Below are positions 45,106 through 54,161 of a stretch of 64,000 nt of DNA, piece after piece; position 1 is the stretch's first letter; each line of letters begins with the position of its first letter. The stretch spans positions 62,001 through 126,000 of the forward strand of contig NZ_FOIX01000004.1 in assembly GCF_900109615.1 (NCBI RefSeq), given 5' to 3'. This DNA is from Kaistella antarctica. GTDB taxonomy: Bacteria; Bacteroidota; Bacteroidia; Flavobacteriales; Weeksellaceae. Made by a program: the position numbers and the translations under genes. Under the pieces are notes generated by a model. That model did no database searches, was not told the origin of the DNA, and saw only the letters and a program-made list of their open reading frames with translations.

Positions 45106-46086
45106 CTAAGAATTTTGCATTTCATACAGTTGAAAGACAATTTTGTGCGGAACTCCATCTTCTACCGCAGAAGCAAAACCTGTAATTGAGAAAATTTCTT
45201 TGCTTTTTTTATGAAATTTATAAAGCAATTCTATTTCTCCCTTTTCTATATTTTCATTAAATATATTTCCCTCCTCTTTTCCAGAAATACGTAAGGCAAT
45301 TTTATCCCCTCTTGTAAACTCTCTTTCTAAAGTGCAATCTGCTCCATAACTAATTTCATTGCTAATACTTGAAAAATAGATTTGCAAGCGTTTTTGTTTG
45401 AAAAAATCGGGATAGCTTGTGTAAAGTGGTTGAAAAAAAAGTTTGTAAAATAAATTCCTTTCTAGTAATTCTTTTTTTTCATTCACATCTTCGAAAGACT
45501 GATCCAACTTACTAATTATATTTTCCGCCGTTTCAGATTTATAATAGTCTTCAAGTTTTGGTTTGCAATCTTTTTCCCATCGTTTCTTGATTTCTTCGCT
45601 ATTTATAATCTGGAATAATCTACCTTTTTCATCGGTTATAATTTGCAGTGGATAAAGCACTTGTTCGGCTTTTTCAAATAATTGTTCAATAGTCTGATTA
45701 ATCTCTTCATTATTAATATAAGTTTTTTCTTTAAATATTTCCAGAAAATGTGCGGTGCGTTTTACTTTTATTTTATAATGAATTTTAAGATCTTTCGGCA
45801 AAAAATTTATCATAACACCATAAGTTTTATCGCTCAATTCTTCAGGTAGAGTAAGTTTCGTGCTTTTCAAAAGTTTTATATCCCTTTCTAAAAAATTCTT
45901 TGTCGGTAAATAAATATATTCCACATATTTTGGTAGTGATAATGGAAGCAATTCATGAATAGCGCAGTATTGATTGTGAAAAGCAACTAATTCTGCAGTC
46001 GTCAGGTTAAACTCTTTTGCCGTCTGATTCAGATTAAAAACTCCCTCAGTTTTAACTTTACTATACTTTTCCTCTTTTTTGCTCAT
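45106..46086 (-). CDS. LysM-like-domain protein linked to the T6SS spike
   Basis: 326 aa. The N-terminal 55 residues resemble a LysM unit (FNLNQTAKEFNLTTAELVAF; YIYLP), and the rest is an unrecognised, mixed alpha/beta region (ITDEKGRLFQIINSEEIKKRW; FFKQKRLQIYFSS; DKIALRISGKEEG; GEIELLYKFHKKSKEIF). No signal peptide. It lies directly upstream of the DUF4280 gene on the same strand. LysM-bearing adaptors occur in VgrG-DUF4280 cassettes and may link cargo to the spike. Role inferred. Confidence 0.62.
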   Translation of the reverse strand: MSKKEEKYSKVKTEGVFNLNQTAKEFNLTTAELVAFHNQYCAIHELLPLSLPKYVEYIYLPTKNFLERDIKLLKSTKLTLPEELSDKTYGVMINFLPKDLKIHYKIKVKRTAHFLEIFKEKTYINNEEINQTIEQLFEKAEQVLYPLQIITDEKGRLFQIINSEEIKKRWEKDCKPKLEDYYKSETAENIISKLDQSFEDVNEKKELLERNLFYKLFFQPLYTSYPDFFKQKRLQIYFSSISNEISYGADCTLEREFTRGDKIALRISGKEEGNIFNENIEKGEIELLYKFHKKSKEIFSITGFASAVEDGVPHKIVFQLYEMQNS

Positions 46087-46154
46087 TTCAGTTGACGTTT
46101 ATTGATGCACTGATCCTTCGGTATTAACTTGTAAATCCTGTTACTAGCACCTGA

Positions 46155-46502
46155 TCAGTGTATTGGATGAAATTGAATCATTGGACTGAACTCGTGAAAA
46201 GTCATATACATCATAAATCTAATGGCTAAAATTACAGCTAAAGCCGATATCACAACGATTGCCAAAGAGAGCATTACTTTATTTTTATTTGTACGAGTTA
46301 CTAAATAAAGCGACACGAATAATAGTGCAGGAATTAAGGCGCCAAGTAGACCTAGCTCTAGAAAAATTTTGATAATTGATTGAGCTTGAATCTCTGCCAA
46401 ATCAGAATGAAGGTGGCTTGCAATATAGAAATAGGTAATTCCCAATGATGAGATTATAAATATCAAAACGCTCGAGATTATTATTTGGGGGCTAGTTTTC
46501 AT
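46155..46502 (-). CDS. Small membrane protein after the lipase effector
   Basis: 115 aa with three hydrophobic segments (residues about 7-29, 44-67 and 76-99) and no recognised family. It starts 2 bp after the stop of the lipase-like effector gene, the classic position of an immunity gene, so it may protect the inner membrane from that enzyme. Inference from position. Confidence 0.6.
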   Translation of the reverse strand: MKTSPQIIISSVLIFIISSLGITYFYIASHLHSDLAEIQAQSIIKIFLELGLLGALIPALLFVSLYLVTRTNKNKVMLSLAIVVISALAVILAIRFMMYMTFHEFSPMIQFHPIH

Positions 46503-46504
46503 AT

Positions 46505-48202
46505 TTATTTCTTTTTGTAACCAAGGTTTTTTCCGGATCCAAAGGCTTCTTTTAAACCAGTTTCAACTTTTGGCCAAAATTGGGTGTGGCTCAAACTGTG
46601 AGATGAGGTCGCTAAGTAAGGAATTGTCCCTGGTCGCTGCATTAATTTTATGCTTTTATCTTTTTCTGCAACCAAATCTGCATGAAATTGATTTACAAGT
46701 CTTTGGTAGACAATTATGTTTCTCCCCAATCTTTTAACTTGCGTATCTAAATTACCAGTTACCACATATTCAGCTGCATTTAGACCATTAATGATAGTAA
46801 CCAAACTAGCAGGAGTAACAAACTGACTAAATAAACGCATTAAGACTTCCTCCAGATTATTATTTTGAGAGGCGATCGCAGCTCCTTTTATAAATCCCTT
46901 GCAGATCGCTAGTTTTCCACGGGAGTGATAAGGATCTTTTTCGGTGATTTTCACTGGAATTATGCTCAGACCTTTTGTTTGTTTATCTGGTGACCAAGAT
47001 GTTTTATCAATACTGTCAGTGATTCCATTTTTTTCTGCAAAAATTTTTGCAAGAAGTGTTAATAAGTAACTGTCTTTAACACCAGACTCAATATGGAATA
47101 AGGTATTAAGGACCGTTATACCTTGAGTTAGATTTAAATTTTTCGTCCACGTTATTTTATCGTATTTCTTATTGGCACCAGAGGTAGCATAATTTCCGTG
47201 CACGTTTGCCGTCCACGTTTGAAAACTTTTTAGCAGCGCGATGAAGGTGTTTTTTTCTTTCTGCAAACCAGCATTATTCGGCTTAATTGTTTGGATATAA
47301 CTGATGACTTCAACAGTAATTTGATTCAGTCCCAAGAAAGTTTTAGACATTTCTCTCCAGGCCAAGATGGCTTTTTTCTCCGAATACCACCCTTTGAGAT
47401 AACTTGTGATGAGATCTGCCTCAACGCTTTTCATTGTGGCAATCCCTTTATCAAACTTTTTCATTTCAAAAGATTTCAATAAACCTTCTAAATTGACTAA
47501 ACTGAAATCGGCAATAAGCTGTTGCGTTAAATCATATTCATTGTAAACATTGATTATTTTACATTTCGAATGTAGTTTACTGTGATTTAATTGATGCTTT
47601 TTTTGAAAAAAAGGAGTAGATAAATAGGTGATGCTTTTCACCTTCCAGGTTTTAGGATACTTTGCATCTTTTGCAATTAATTCTGTAAACTGATTAATTA
47701 CATTTCCACCGTGGGAATGTCCAATTAGATGGAGATTGACTTCTTGATTTTTCCAGAATTTATAGACCCGTAAAAACAGATCTAATAAACGAGCTGCTGC
47801 AATATTGCGCTCTTCCGTATTATTATCTCCAGACCAGCTGAAAAAACTTCCTTCAATATGCAGGTCTAAATATTGTGGTTTTAAATCTTTGACTTTCGCC
47901 CAAAAATTAACTTTGCTATCTTGATCCTTTTTGTTTTTATTACGCCAGTAATTGGTATTGGCTTGGTGTTTCTCGCCCGTAGTGTTAACCGGATCTGTTG
48001 TTCCTGCTACAAACATGATGATGTCAATAATTCTTTCTGTTTTGGCTGGAGTTTTAGGTTTGGTGTAGAGCAGTCCAGAATCATCACCTTTTTCAGTAAT
48101 CATTTTTCCCGCAGAACTTATGATGCTTTCTTTGGCAAACATGCTATGGCCTCCTGCGGAAATTTTGGTGTAAGTGCCTTTTACAATTCTTGTTCTACTC
48201 AT
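46505..48202 (-). CDS. T6SS lipase-type effector candidate (alpha/beta hydrolase)
   Basis: 565 aa. Residues 1-50 form a conserved-looking N-terminal module (RTRIVKGTYTKISAGGHSMF; SSAGKMITEKGDDSG). This is followed by an alpha/beta-hydrolase core with strand/oxyanion region IMFVAGTT (about 62-69) and nucleophile elbow LIGHSHGGN (G161-H-S163-H-G). An Asp/His pair for the triad cannot be assigned with confidence. GxSxG hydrolases with this position next to vgrG belong to the Tle-type phospholipase effectors. The gene starts 2 bp after the vgrG stop and is followed by a small membrane protein as likely immunity partner. Enzyme activity is inferred. Confidence 0.75.
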   Translation of the reverse strand: MSRTRIVKGTYTKISAGGHSMFAKESIISSAGKMITEKGDDSGLLYTKPKTPAKTERIIDIIMFVAGTTDPVNTTGEKHQANTNYWRNKNKKDQDSKVNFWAKVKDLKPQYLDLHIEGSFFSWSGDNNTEERNIAAARLLDLFLRVYKFWKNQEVNLHLIGHSHGGNVINQFTELIAKDAKYPKTWKVKSITYLSTPFFQKKHQLNHSKLHSKCKIINVYNEYDLTQQLIADFSLVNLEGLLKSFEMKKFDKGIATMKSVEADLITSYLKGWYSEKKAILAWREMSKTFLGLNQITVEVISYIQTIKPNNAGLQKEKNTFIALLKSFQTWTANVHGNYATSGANKKYDKITWTKNLNLTQGITVLNTLFHIESGVKDSYLLTLLAKIFAEKNGITDSIDKTSWSPDKQTKGLSIIPVKITEKDPYHSRGKLAICKGFIKGAAIASQNNNLEEVLMRLFSQFVTPASLVTIINGLNAAEYVVTGNLDTQVKRLGRNIIVYQRLVNQFHADLVAEKDKSIKLMQRPGTIPYLATSSHSLSHTQFWPKVETGLKEAFGSGKNLGYKKK

Positions 48203-48204
48203 CT

Positions 48205-50169
48205 TTAGTGTGCTTTTGATTTCTCACCACTATTATTCTGAACTTCCTTTTGAGCATGTTTATGAATAAATTCTTTGGATTGAATATTCATCGTTTTTTC
48301 ACTGACTTCATTTCTTTCCATTTTCGTTTCACTATGCACATCACCTTCAATAACTTCCATCAATTTGCCCGTAATAAACATACTTGCATCTCCCAAGACA
48401 GAAGTCATTTTCATCGCACCAATACTTTGGGTAGTGTTCATGCCTACTGTTTGAGTATTATTCATACCAATCATTTCACTCGCATTCATTCCCACATTTG
48501 TAGTCATATTTTCCCCTACATTAATATTCATATTCTTACAATTCAGCGTCATCGTTTCCGGTGCTGTAATATTAATATTACTTCCTGTCGTATCTAAATG
48601 AATTTCGTTTCCAGATTTGTCGGTGATAATGATGCTTTCATCTTCTGTGAAAACGATTCGGTGTCCACTTCTGGTTTGGATAGATTTCACGCGGTTATCC
48701 GCTCCACCTCCCAATCCAACCTGGCCATGAAACATTCCACCCATCACAAAAGGTCTATCAGGATGATTGTGAACAAAACCAACCATCACTTGATCACCCA
48801 CTTCCGGAATCGCAACGTAACCACGATTCTGAGAAACCTGATCCGTGCCTCCCGCATCCGGACTCATCATTCTGATAAAATCAGTCGTGTCGTGCAATTG
48901 CCAGTCGAATTTTACCGTTACTCTTCCTTGTCCTGAGGGATCGGTGTTGGAAATAACGGTTGCTAACTGTGGTTGTGCAATCGGGATCGTAAACTCCGGT
49001 TTTGGTAAAAATCCAGTGTCACTTGCGATAGCCTTGAACGTTCCTTTGTAATGTCCCAAAGTATCGACATCGTGCGTTGTTTCAATGATCATTAATCTTG
49101 TAAAGTAAGAAGTCTGATTGCTGTCTTCTTTGCGCATTTCCAGATCTGCTACACAACCTGGATATAAAAACGGGATTGTGGTTGTCCCGCTTACGTTTAA
49201 AACTTCCACGGCTTTACTTCCTGCCGCACTAGTTTGAGAATTCACTACATCTTTATCAGTAGTAGCCCGGATTGGTGCTATCTGTAAAGCTGGTGTTTTA
49301 AAGATTGCGCTTTCCGAATCATTCTTTTTGTAGGCAATATTAGCCAGATCACTTTTATGTTTTGCTGGAGTTGCACCCGAAGTTAGTTTAGCATTCTGAC
49401 TGCTGTTGTACCCGTAAAACTGGGGTTTGGTGTGAACTGCTTTTATTTCTATTTTAATGTCATTGACGTTGCTGCCATAAATTAGGGATAAAGGTTGATT
49501 TTGAGCAGGTAATTTACCAAAGTGCAAGACTTCGCCGTCATAATAAAACTGCTCGCCGTAGGCTTCAGCCATTCTTGCCAGATAGTTGTAATGGGTTTCA
49601 TTGTATTGAGAACTATAGATAATTTCTGAATAGTCATTCGCATCAACTCTTACGTCGTAACTGCCGGTATTAATTCCTTCTTTGATCAATTGATTCGCAA
49701 TGATACTCATGTTCACGGGTTGCGCTCCACCAAAACTTTGGGTATGTGGCGCTGCATCCAATAAAATGGTTGGACTGTAACCCGAAAGCACAATATTTCC
49801 AAGTCCACTTTGATCCTGTAAATAACCAACCTCAGTGATTACGCCTACAAATGTTCGCTCTGGACTGTCTGGAATATCTTTATATTTTTGAACAATGGTA
49901 ATTCTTTTTCCTAAAAACTCGTTGGAGGATTCTAAATTTTGATTCTCGCGGTTTCCCAGAGAATCATAAGCCAAGACGATTTCAAAGCGGTGGTGTTTTC
50001 CACTATGTTGACTTAAATTGAAATGCTTGTAATGGGAAATGACTTTTCCTTCGATGACCACCAAAAGTTTCACGAGTCTGTTGATCCCAAAAACCTGACT
50101 GGCAGAAATCGATTTCGCACTATTATCAGGCTTGAAAGTAGGTGCTGAAGTTCCGTTTGTTTTTGCCAT
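48205..50169 (-). CDS. vgrG: VgrG (TssI) spike protein
   Basis: 654 aa. T6SS spike trimer protein with gp27/gp44-like domains (RFEIVLAYDSLG; ERTFVGVITEVGYLQ; LARMAEAYGEQFYYDG at about 205-220), a gp5 OB-fold (GRVTVKFDW; TDFIRMMSPDAGG; GDQVMVGFVHNHPDRPFVMG at about 455-474) and a beta-helix tail of repeats (MNINVGENMTTNVGMNASEM; TQTVGMNTTQSIG) ending in a charged His/Lys-rich tip. It heads the minus-strand payload operon in front of the lipase effector. The 400 bp upstream separate it from hcp. Confidence 0.92.
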   Translation of the reverse strand: MAKTNGTSAPTFKPDNSAKSISASQVFGINRLVKLLVVIEGKVISHYKHFNLSQHSGKHHRFEIVLAYDSLGNRENQNLESSNEFLGKRITIVQKYKDIPDSPERTFVGVITEVGYLQDQSGLGNIVLSGYSPTILLDAAPHTQSFGGAQPVNMSIIANQLIKEGINTGSYDVRVDANDYSEIIYSSQYNETHYNYLARMAEAYGEQFYYDGEVLHFGKLPAQNQPLSLIYGSNVNDIKIEIKAVHTKPQFYGYNSSQNAKLTSGATPAKHKSDLANIAYKKNDSESAIFKTPALQIAPIRATTDKDVVNSQTSAAGSKAVEVLNVSGTTTIPFLYPGCVADLEMRKEDSNQTSYFTRLMIIETTHDVDTLGHYKGTFKAIASDTGFLPKPEFTIPIAQPQLATVISNTDPSGQGRVTVKFDWQLHDTTDFIRMMSPDAGGTDQVSQNRGYVAIPEVGDQVMVGFVHNHPDRPFVMGGMFHGQVGLGGGADNRVKSIQTRSGHRIVFTEDESIIITDKSGNEIHLDTTGSNINITAPETMTLNCKNMNINVGENMTTNVGMNASEMIGMNNTQTVGMNTTQSIGAMKMTSVLGDASMFITGKLMEVIEGDVHSETKMERNEVSEKTMNIQSKEFIHKHAQKEVQNNSGEKSKAH

Positions 50170-50566
50170 AATTATTGGGTGTTAGGTGATGGGTGTTTGA
50201 TGATTGATAGTTGATGGTTGATAGTTGATAGTTGATTACAAATATTGCTTAAATTTTTATTCAATTAATACGTTCCCCATCTTTCTCGTAAAAATTGATG
50301 TACTAAAATTAAACCTTTAATCTTAAAAACAGACACTTAAATTGTACTTAATTGAAAGATTTATCAAACATAAAAACTATTCTTTATTAAAATGTTAATC
50401 CTTTAATAAAAAAAGGTTGCTTTAAAATAAATAAGTTTTTAAGTCCTGAAAAATGATAGAAATGAAAACGGATTTAAAAAAAATTCCCGATAAAATCTGC
50501 ATACAGCACCTCTATCAGGAATTTTAATAAAGTTTTAAAATGTATTGTAATATTTACACTTTATCT
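50170..50566. other. Spacer between vgrG and hcp
   Basis: It contains short direct repeats of the type TGATAGTTGATGGTTGATAG at 50203-50233 and the hcp terminator at 50480-50525. The remaining AT-rich sequence should contain the vgrG promoter but no clear TAnnTTTG element was found. Confidence 0.45.
50480..50525 (-). terminator. Terminator of hcp
   Basis: Arms AAAATTCC-c-GATA and TATC-a-GGAATTTT form a 12-bp stem with one mismatch and a long loop, followed on the minus strand by a T run. It is 42 bp beyond the hcp stop codon. Confidence 0.65.
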
Positions 50567-50974
50567 CTATTTACCAGGCCAAACTCCTTCATAAGCTGAT
50601 GTACCGTAGTCGATTTTCTCTGCACTTACGACGAAAGAAATCAACATATTGTCTGAATCGATCGCGTCGAAATCAACTTCGTGCTGGATTACGTAACCGT
50701 TGTTCCATTTTAGATTGATCAAAGTTCCTTCTTCGTGGGATTTATTGAAAGTAATTTCACCCGTTGTTGGTTTGTATTTACCGTTTAATAAACTTTCCAA
50801 TACGTGTGCATCTTCGGTCGCCTCGATCGTAATTTTAATTAAAGCATTTGAAGGATCAGAAGCTACCCGTCCGGAAACGTCAGTCGATCTTGATACACTA
50901 TAGTTCAGTTTTAACACTTTTTGTTCTGCTCCTCCATTGAATTTCAGAACGCCTCTTGAATTGTTTGCTGCCAT
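50567..50974 (-). CDS. tssD: T6SS tube protein TssD (Hcp)
   Basis: 135 aa. Matches the Bacteroidota-type TssD/Hcp tube protein: GVLKFNGGAEQKVLKLNYSV at residues 7-26, SRSTDVSGRVASDP, LLNGKYKPTTGEITF, GYVIQHEVDF and SFVVSAEKIDYG. It forms stacked hexameric rings secreted with the spike. It is divergent from tssF with 322 bp between, which hold its promoter and a strong palindrome. Confidence 0.93.
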   Translation of the reverse strand: MAANNSRGVLKFNGGAEQKVLKLNYSVSRSTDVSGRVASDPSNALIKITIEATEDAHVLESLLNGKYKPTTGEITFNKSHEEGTLINLKWNNGYVIQHEVDFDAIDSDNMLISFVVSAEKIDYGTSAYEGVWPGK

Positions 50975-51050
50975 GATTTCTAAATTTTAAATTGTTATTT
51001 GATTGTTAAATTTTTTTTGTTTCATCTAAAGTCTTACGCTTTTGATATCT

Positions 51051-51058
51051 CAAAGATA
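51051..51058 (-). promoter_or_regulatory. -7 promoter element of hcp
   Basis: On the minus strand TATCTTTG matches TAnnTTTG, 76 bp before the hcp start codon. A 20-bp palindrome lies 20 bp further upstream. Confidence 0.5.
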
Positions 51059-51078
51059 AAACCACTTTATTAAAATCT

Positions 51079-51098
51079 TTGTAGTAATTCTACTACAA
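51079..51098. promoter_or_regulatory. 20-bp inverted repeat in the hcp-tssF divergent region
   Basis: TTGTAGTA-ATTC-TACTACAA: perfect 8-bp arms with a 4-bp centre. It sits just upstream of the hcp -7 element, over the expected -33 region. The size and symmetry suit a LuxR/NarL-type dimer, and a LuxR-type gene lies in the T6SS operon. It is not a terminator, as no T run follows. Confidence 0.55.
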
Positions 51099-51296
51099 TT
51101 TTGATTTTAATTTCAGGATAAGCCAAAATACCGACAAGATTTTGAATGTCTCAAAATAATAAATTTTATAAAACATTATATTTCAAAGGATTAAAATTTC
51201 GAGAAGTTGATTTTCAATTAAAATAATTTTTGTAGATTTAATTTTTGAGAGAAATAAACTATTTTTAGTGAAATGCCGAATATTCAGTAAGTAATT

Positions 51297-53171
51297 ATGA
51301 ATTTAAATCAACAAATATATTCTAAAGAAGCCATAAAGGCGAGAATGTTGCAAAACGCAACAAAATTATGGGGACTAAAAAATATTCAGTCTCTTGATCC
51401 TTTTGTAAAGTTGCTGATTGACGCTTTTAGTACAGAAATTTTTAAAGCGAATAATGAAATTGAAAGCATCAACGGTAGAATTTTAGAAAAATTATCACGG
51501 TTATTAACGCCTACTAAATATGCGCACCCCAATCCTGCGCACGCGATTGCTTTCTCTTATCCAGACGAGGATAAGGAAATGATTATGGAACATTCGGAAT
51601 ACTTCCTCAAGAAGCAACTCAATTCCCTTCAGAAAAACCAATCTGACAAACAAGTCGAGATTTCTTTTACACCTATTGACACTGTGGAATTAATTAAAGC
51701 TCAGACCGCTTTAATTATTGTAGGAAATACAGCTTATAGTATTGATGAAGAATTAAATAAAATTCCGATTGTTAGGATAGAGGCTAAGGTTGAAGATTAC
51801 CGAACGATCAAATTAGGAATCGATATCAGTAACTACCACTCAGAAGTTTTCCCGTCTAAAATTGCCTTATTCTGCTCAAATCCGACGTATGAAAATGTTG
51901 ATTTTGTTTATCGTCTTTTGCCTCACGTGAAAGTTTTCCACAATGATATTCCTCTAGAGGTTTCTTCAGGATTAAGTTATCATGAAGACGTTACGACCGA
52001 GGGTTTTGAAAAAATCTTTGAGTTCCAGTCCATTAAACAGAAAATTAAAGAAGATATTAAAAACACCTACCGAGAAAAATTTATCGAAGTTACGGGTCTT
52101 TATCCTTCGATGTTCAAAAAAATAGAACCTGGATTGCCACACGATATTGACGATGGAAGCTCAGCTTGGGCGCCTTATCGAGATAAAAAAATTCTTTGGC
52201 TAAATCTTGAATTCCCTCCCCAATTTACTGCCGAAATTCTGGAAAATTTTCTTTTTGTATTAAACGCTTTTCCGATCTACAATCGCGGCTGGAAAAAGAC
52301 CGAATATGCTTTGGATATTATGGGAAATAATATTCCGCTGGAAACAACCGATGACGAATTCTTTCTTTACGTGGATGAAGTTATTGATGGGAAAGGAAAA
52401 AAATACCGGGAAATCCCTTTCACCCCCACAGGAAATTTTGACTGTGATCTATATACTTTACGAAAAGGAGGTATGGAAAGATTTACCAAACGCAATGCAA
52501 CCGATTTAATGGCGCACGTGATGGAATTACTTCGCGATGAAGTTGCAGCATTTTCAATTATCAATCGGGACAAAGTAAAAGATGTTCTGGGAGAAATTTC
52601 TGAAAAGATGAAAGGTTTGATGAAGAAAGTAGAAATCGCCAATCAGGAATTAAAGGAAGATGTCAACTATGTCATCATAGAACCAGTCGAAAGCGCAGCG
52701 CACACTTACGCTTCTTTCTGGATTTCTCATTGTAATTTGGCTAATAGTATTCGGCCAGGAACGGTATTTAATTCTCAAAAAAGAGCGCAGTCTATAACAC
52801 TTCTTACCCAAACTTCAGGCGGTGCAGAAGAGCAGAAACAGTCTGATACTATTTTAGCGTATAAATATGCACTCACCACGAAAGACAAAATAATTTCGGT
52901 AGAAGACGTAAAAAATTATTGCAAAATGATCCTGAAAGATTCTCTAAAAAAAATAGAGGTCTCCAGAGGAACTATGATCAGTGATCGCCCGCACGAAGGA
53001 TTTATAAGAACAGTAGATATCGATATTGTGGTACAGGATTATTCGTATTACGGAAGTAAATACTGGAATAACATGGCGACCACCATGAAAAATAATATTA
53101 AAAATAAAGCGATAGATGGAATAGAATACAGATTGAAGATCAACGAAGACGCAGCCATTCTACAAGTTTAA
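51297..53171 (+). CDS. tssF: T6SS baseplate protein TssF
   Basis: 624 aa, first gene of the structural operon. TssF features: MNLNQQIYSKEAIKARMLQN at the N terminus, KLWGLKNIQSLDPFVKLLID, ARILEKLSRLL-type segment (GRILEKLSRLLTPTKYAHPN split around residue 65), and later KYREIPFTPTGNFDCDLYT. Together with TssG, TssK and TssE it forms the baseplate wedges on which the sheath assembles. It starts at an ATG in the hcp-tssF divergent region and is followed by tssG after 11 bp. Confidence 0.9.
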   Translation: MNLNQQIYSKEAIKARMLQNATKLWGLKNIQSLDPFVKLLIDAFSTEIFKANNEIESINGRILEKLSRLLTPTKYAHPNPAHAIAFSYPDEDKEMIMEHSEYFLKKQLNSLQKNQSDKQVEISFTPIDTVELIKAQTALIIVGNTAYSIDEELNKIPIVRIEAKVEDYRTIKLGIDISNYHSEVFPSKIALFCSNPTYENVDFVYRLLPHVKVFHNDIPLEVSSGLSYHEDVTTEGFEKIFEFQSIKQKIKEDIKNTYREKFIEVTGLYPSMFKKIEPGLPHDIDDGSSAWAPYRDKKILWLNLEFPPQFTAEILENFLFVLNAFPIYNRGWKKTEYALDIMGNNIPLETTDDEFFLYVDEVIDGKGKKYREIPFTPTGNFDCDLYTLRKGGMERFTKRNATDLMAHVMELLRDEVAAFSIINRDKVKDVLGEISEKMKGLMKKVEIANQELKEDVNYVIIEPVESAAHTYASFWISHCNLANSIRPGTVFNSQKRAQSITLLTQTSGGAEEQKQSDTILAYKYALTTKDKIISVEDVKNYCKMILKDSLKKIEVSRGTMISDRPHEGFIRTVDIDIVVQDYSYYGSKYWNNMATTMKNNIKNKAIDGIEYRLKINEDAAILQV

Positions 53172-53182
53172 AGGGTCCATTT

Positions 53183-54127
53183 ATGAAAAAAGATATTACC
53201 TATTTAGCGCGACTCGATTATAACACTTTAGGAACAGACTTTAAGGTAGAAGCTGTCGCAGCCAACCTTTTGAAATACTATAATGAAACTGCCAATATTT
53301 TCATCAAACGAATTGGGGTCAATGACAGACCTTATTTAAAAGATTTAAAGAAAGTATACTTCAGTAATTATGGTTTAGATGAAGAAACAATCATCATGGA
53401 AACCTATCGGGAAAGTCTCTACGATTACCTTCCAGAAGGACTTTTTCATCCACCAACTCTTGGCAACTTCAACAGAGGAGTAGAAAGTGTCGTAAGAGAA
53501 ATACGTCGGCAAAAAGAAGTAGAAGAAAATGCACGGAATTTTTTTCAGCCTTTTGAATTAGAAATTTTTCATACCGAAATTCTAGCGCTCTTAAAAGAAT
53601 CAGAATACTCTATTGCTGACAAGTCGGATGTCTTAACGAAAACTCTAGCAGAGCTTTGGCCTTTAATCAAGGAATTAGATCGCGACACCGCCAATCTTTT
53701 TTTCTATATGATCCCGTTCTTACATGAATTCAGAGGAAATATTGAATCGATTGAAAATTTTCTTTCTGCCTTTTTAAAATTAAAAGTAAATATTTCATTT
53801 GTTCCAAATACAGTAGAATCCTTTGATGATAAAGACGATATGATGGTTTTAGGAAAAGCAAAACTGGGTATTTCATTAATCCCAAACGGTAAACATATGG
53901 ATGGAGAACGAAACTGGAAAGTTAATATTGGACCTATCAAATATGACCATATCTTTAAATTTATACCGGGACATCCTTTTCGTGAATTGCTATTGAAAGT
54001 GTACGATTATCTTTTTCCCCTTTCTGTTAAAATCTTTGAAAATTTTATAACGGAAAAAGAAGCGAACTCTTTTTATTTAAATGATAACGAAAACACGAGT
54101 AGGCTTAGTTATTCGACCTTCATATAA
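53183..54127 (+). CDS. tssG: T6SS baseplate protein TssG
   Basis: 314 aa; second baseplate wedge component. It begins with KKDITYLARLDYNTLGTDFK and contains FHPPTLGNFNR, NAFNFF-like and FIPGHPFRELLLKVYDYLFPL regions that fit Bacteroidota TssG. It is cytoplasmic, and follows tssF by 11 bp. It is more diverged from proteobacterial TssG than TssF is, so the assignment relies partly on order. Confidence 0.85.
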   Translation: MKKDITYLARLDYNTLGTDFKVEAVAANLLKYYNETANIFIKRIGVNDRPYLKDLKKVYFSNYGLDEETIIMETYRESLYDYLPEGLFHPPTLGNFNRGVESVVREIRRQKEVEENARNFFQPFELEIFHTEILALLKESEYSIADKSDVLTKTLAELWPLIKELDRDTANLFFYMIPFLHEFRGNIESIENFLSAFLKLKVNISFVPNTVESFDDKDDMMVLGKAKLGISLIPNGKHMDGERNWKVNIGPIKYDHIFKFIPGHPFRELLLKVYDYLFPLSVKIFENFITEKEANSFYLNDNENTSRLSYSTFI

Positions 54128-54161
54128 TTTACTCATATTTAAAAATTAAAACAAGAATACA

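Noticed and set aside
48250..48936. Plus-strand ORFs antisense to vgrG
   Set aside because: His/Thr-rich shadows of the VgrG beta-helix repeats; no independent evidence.
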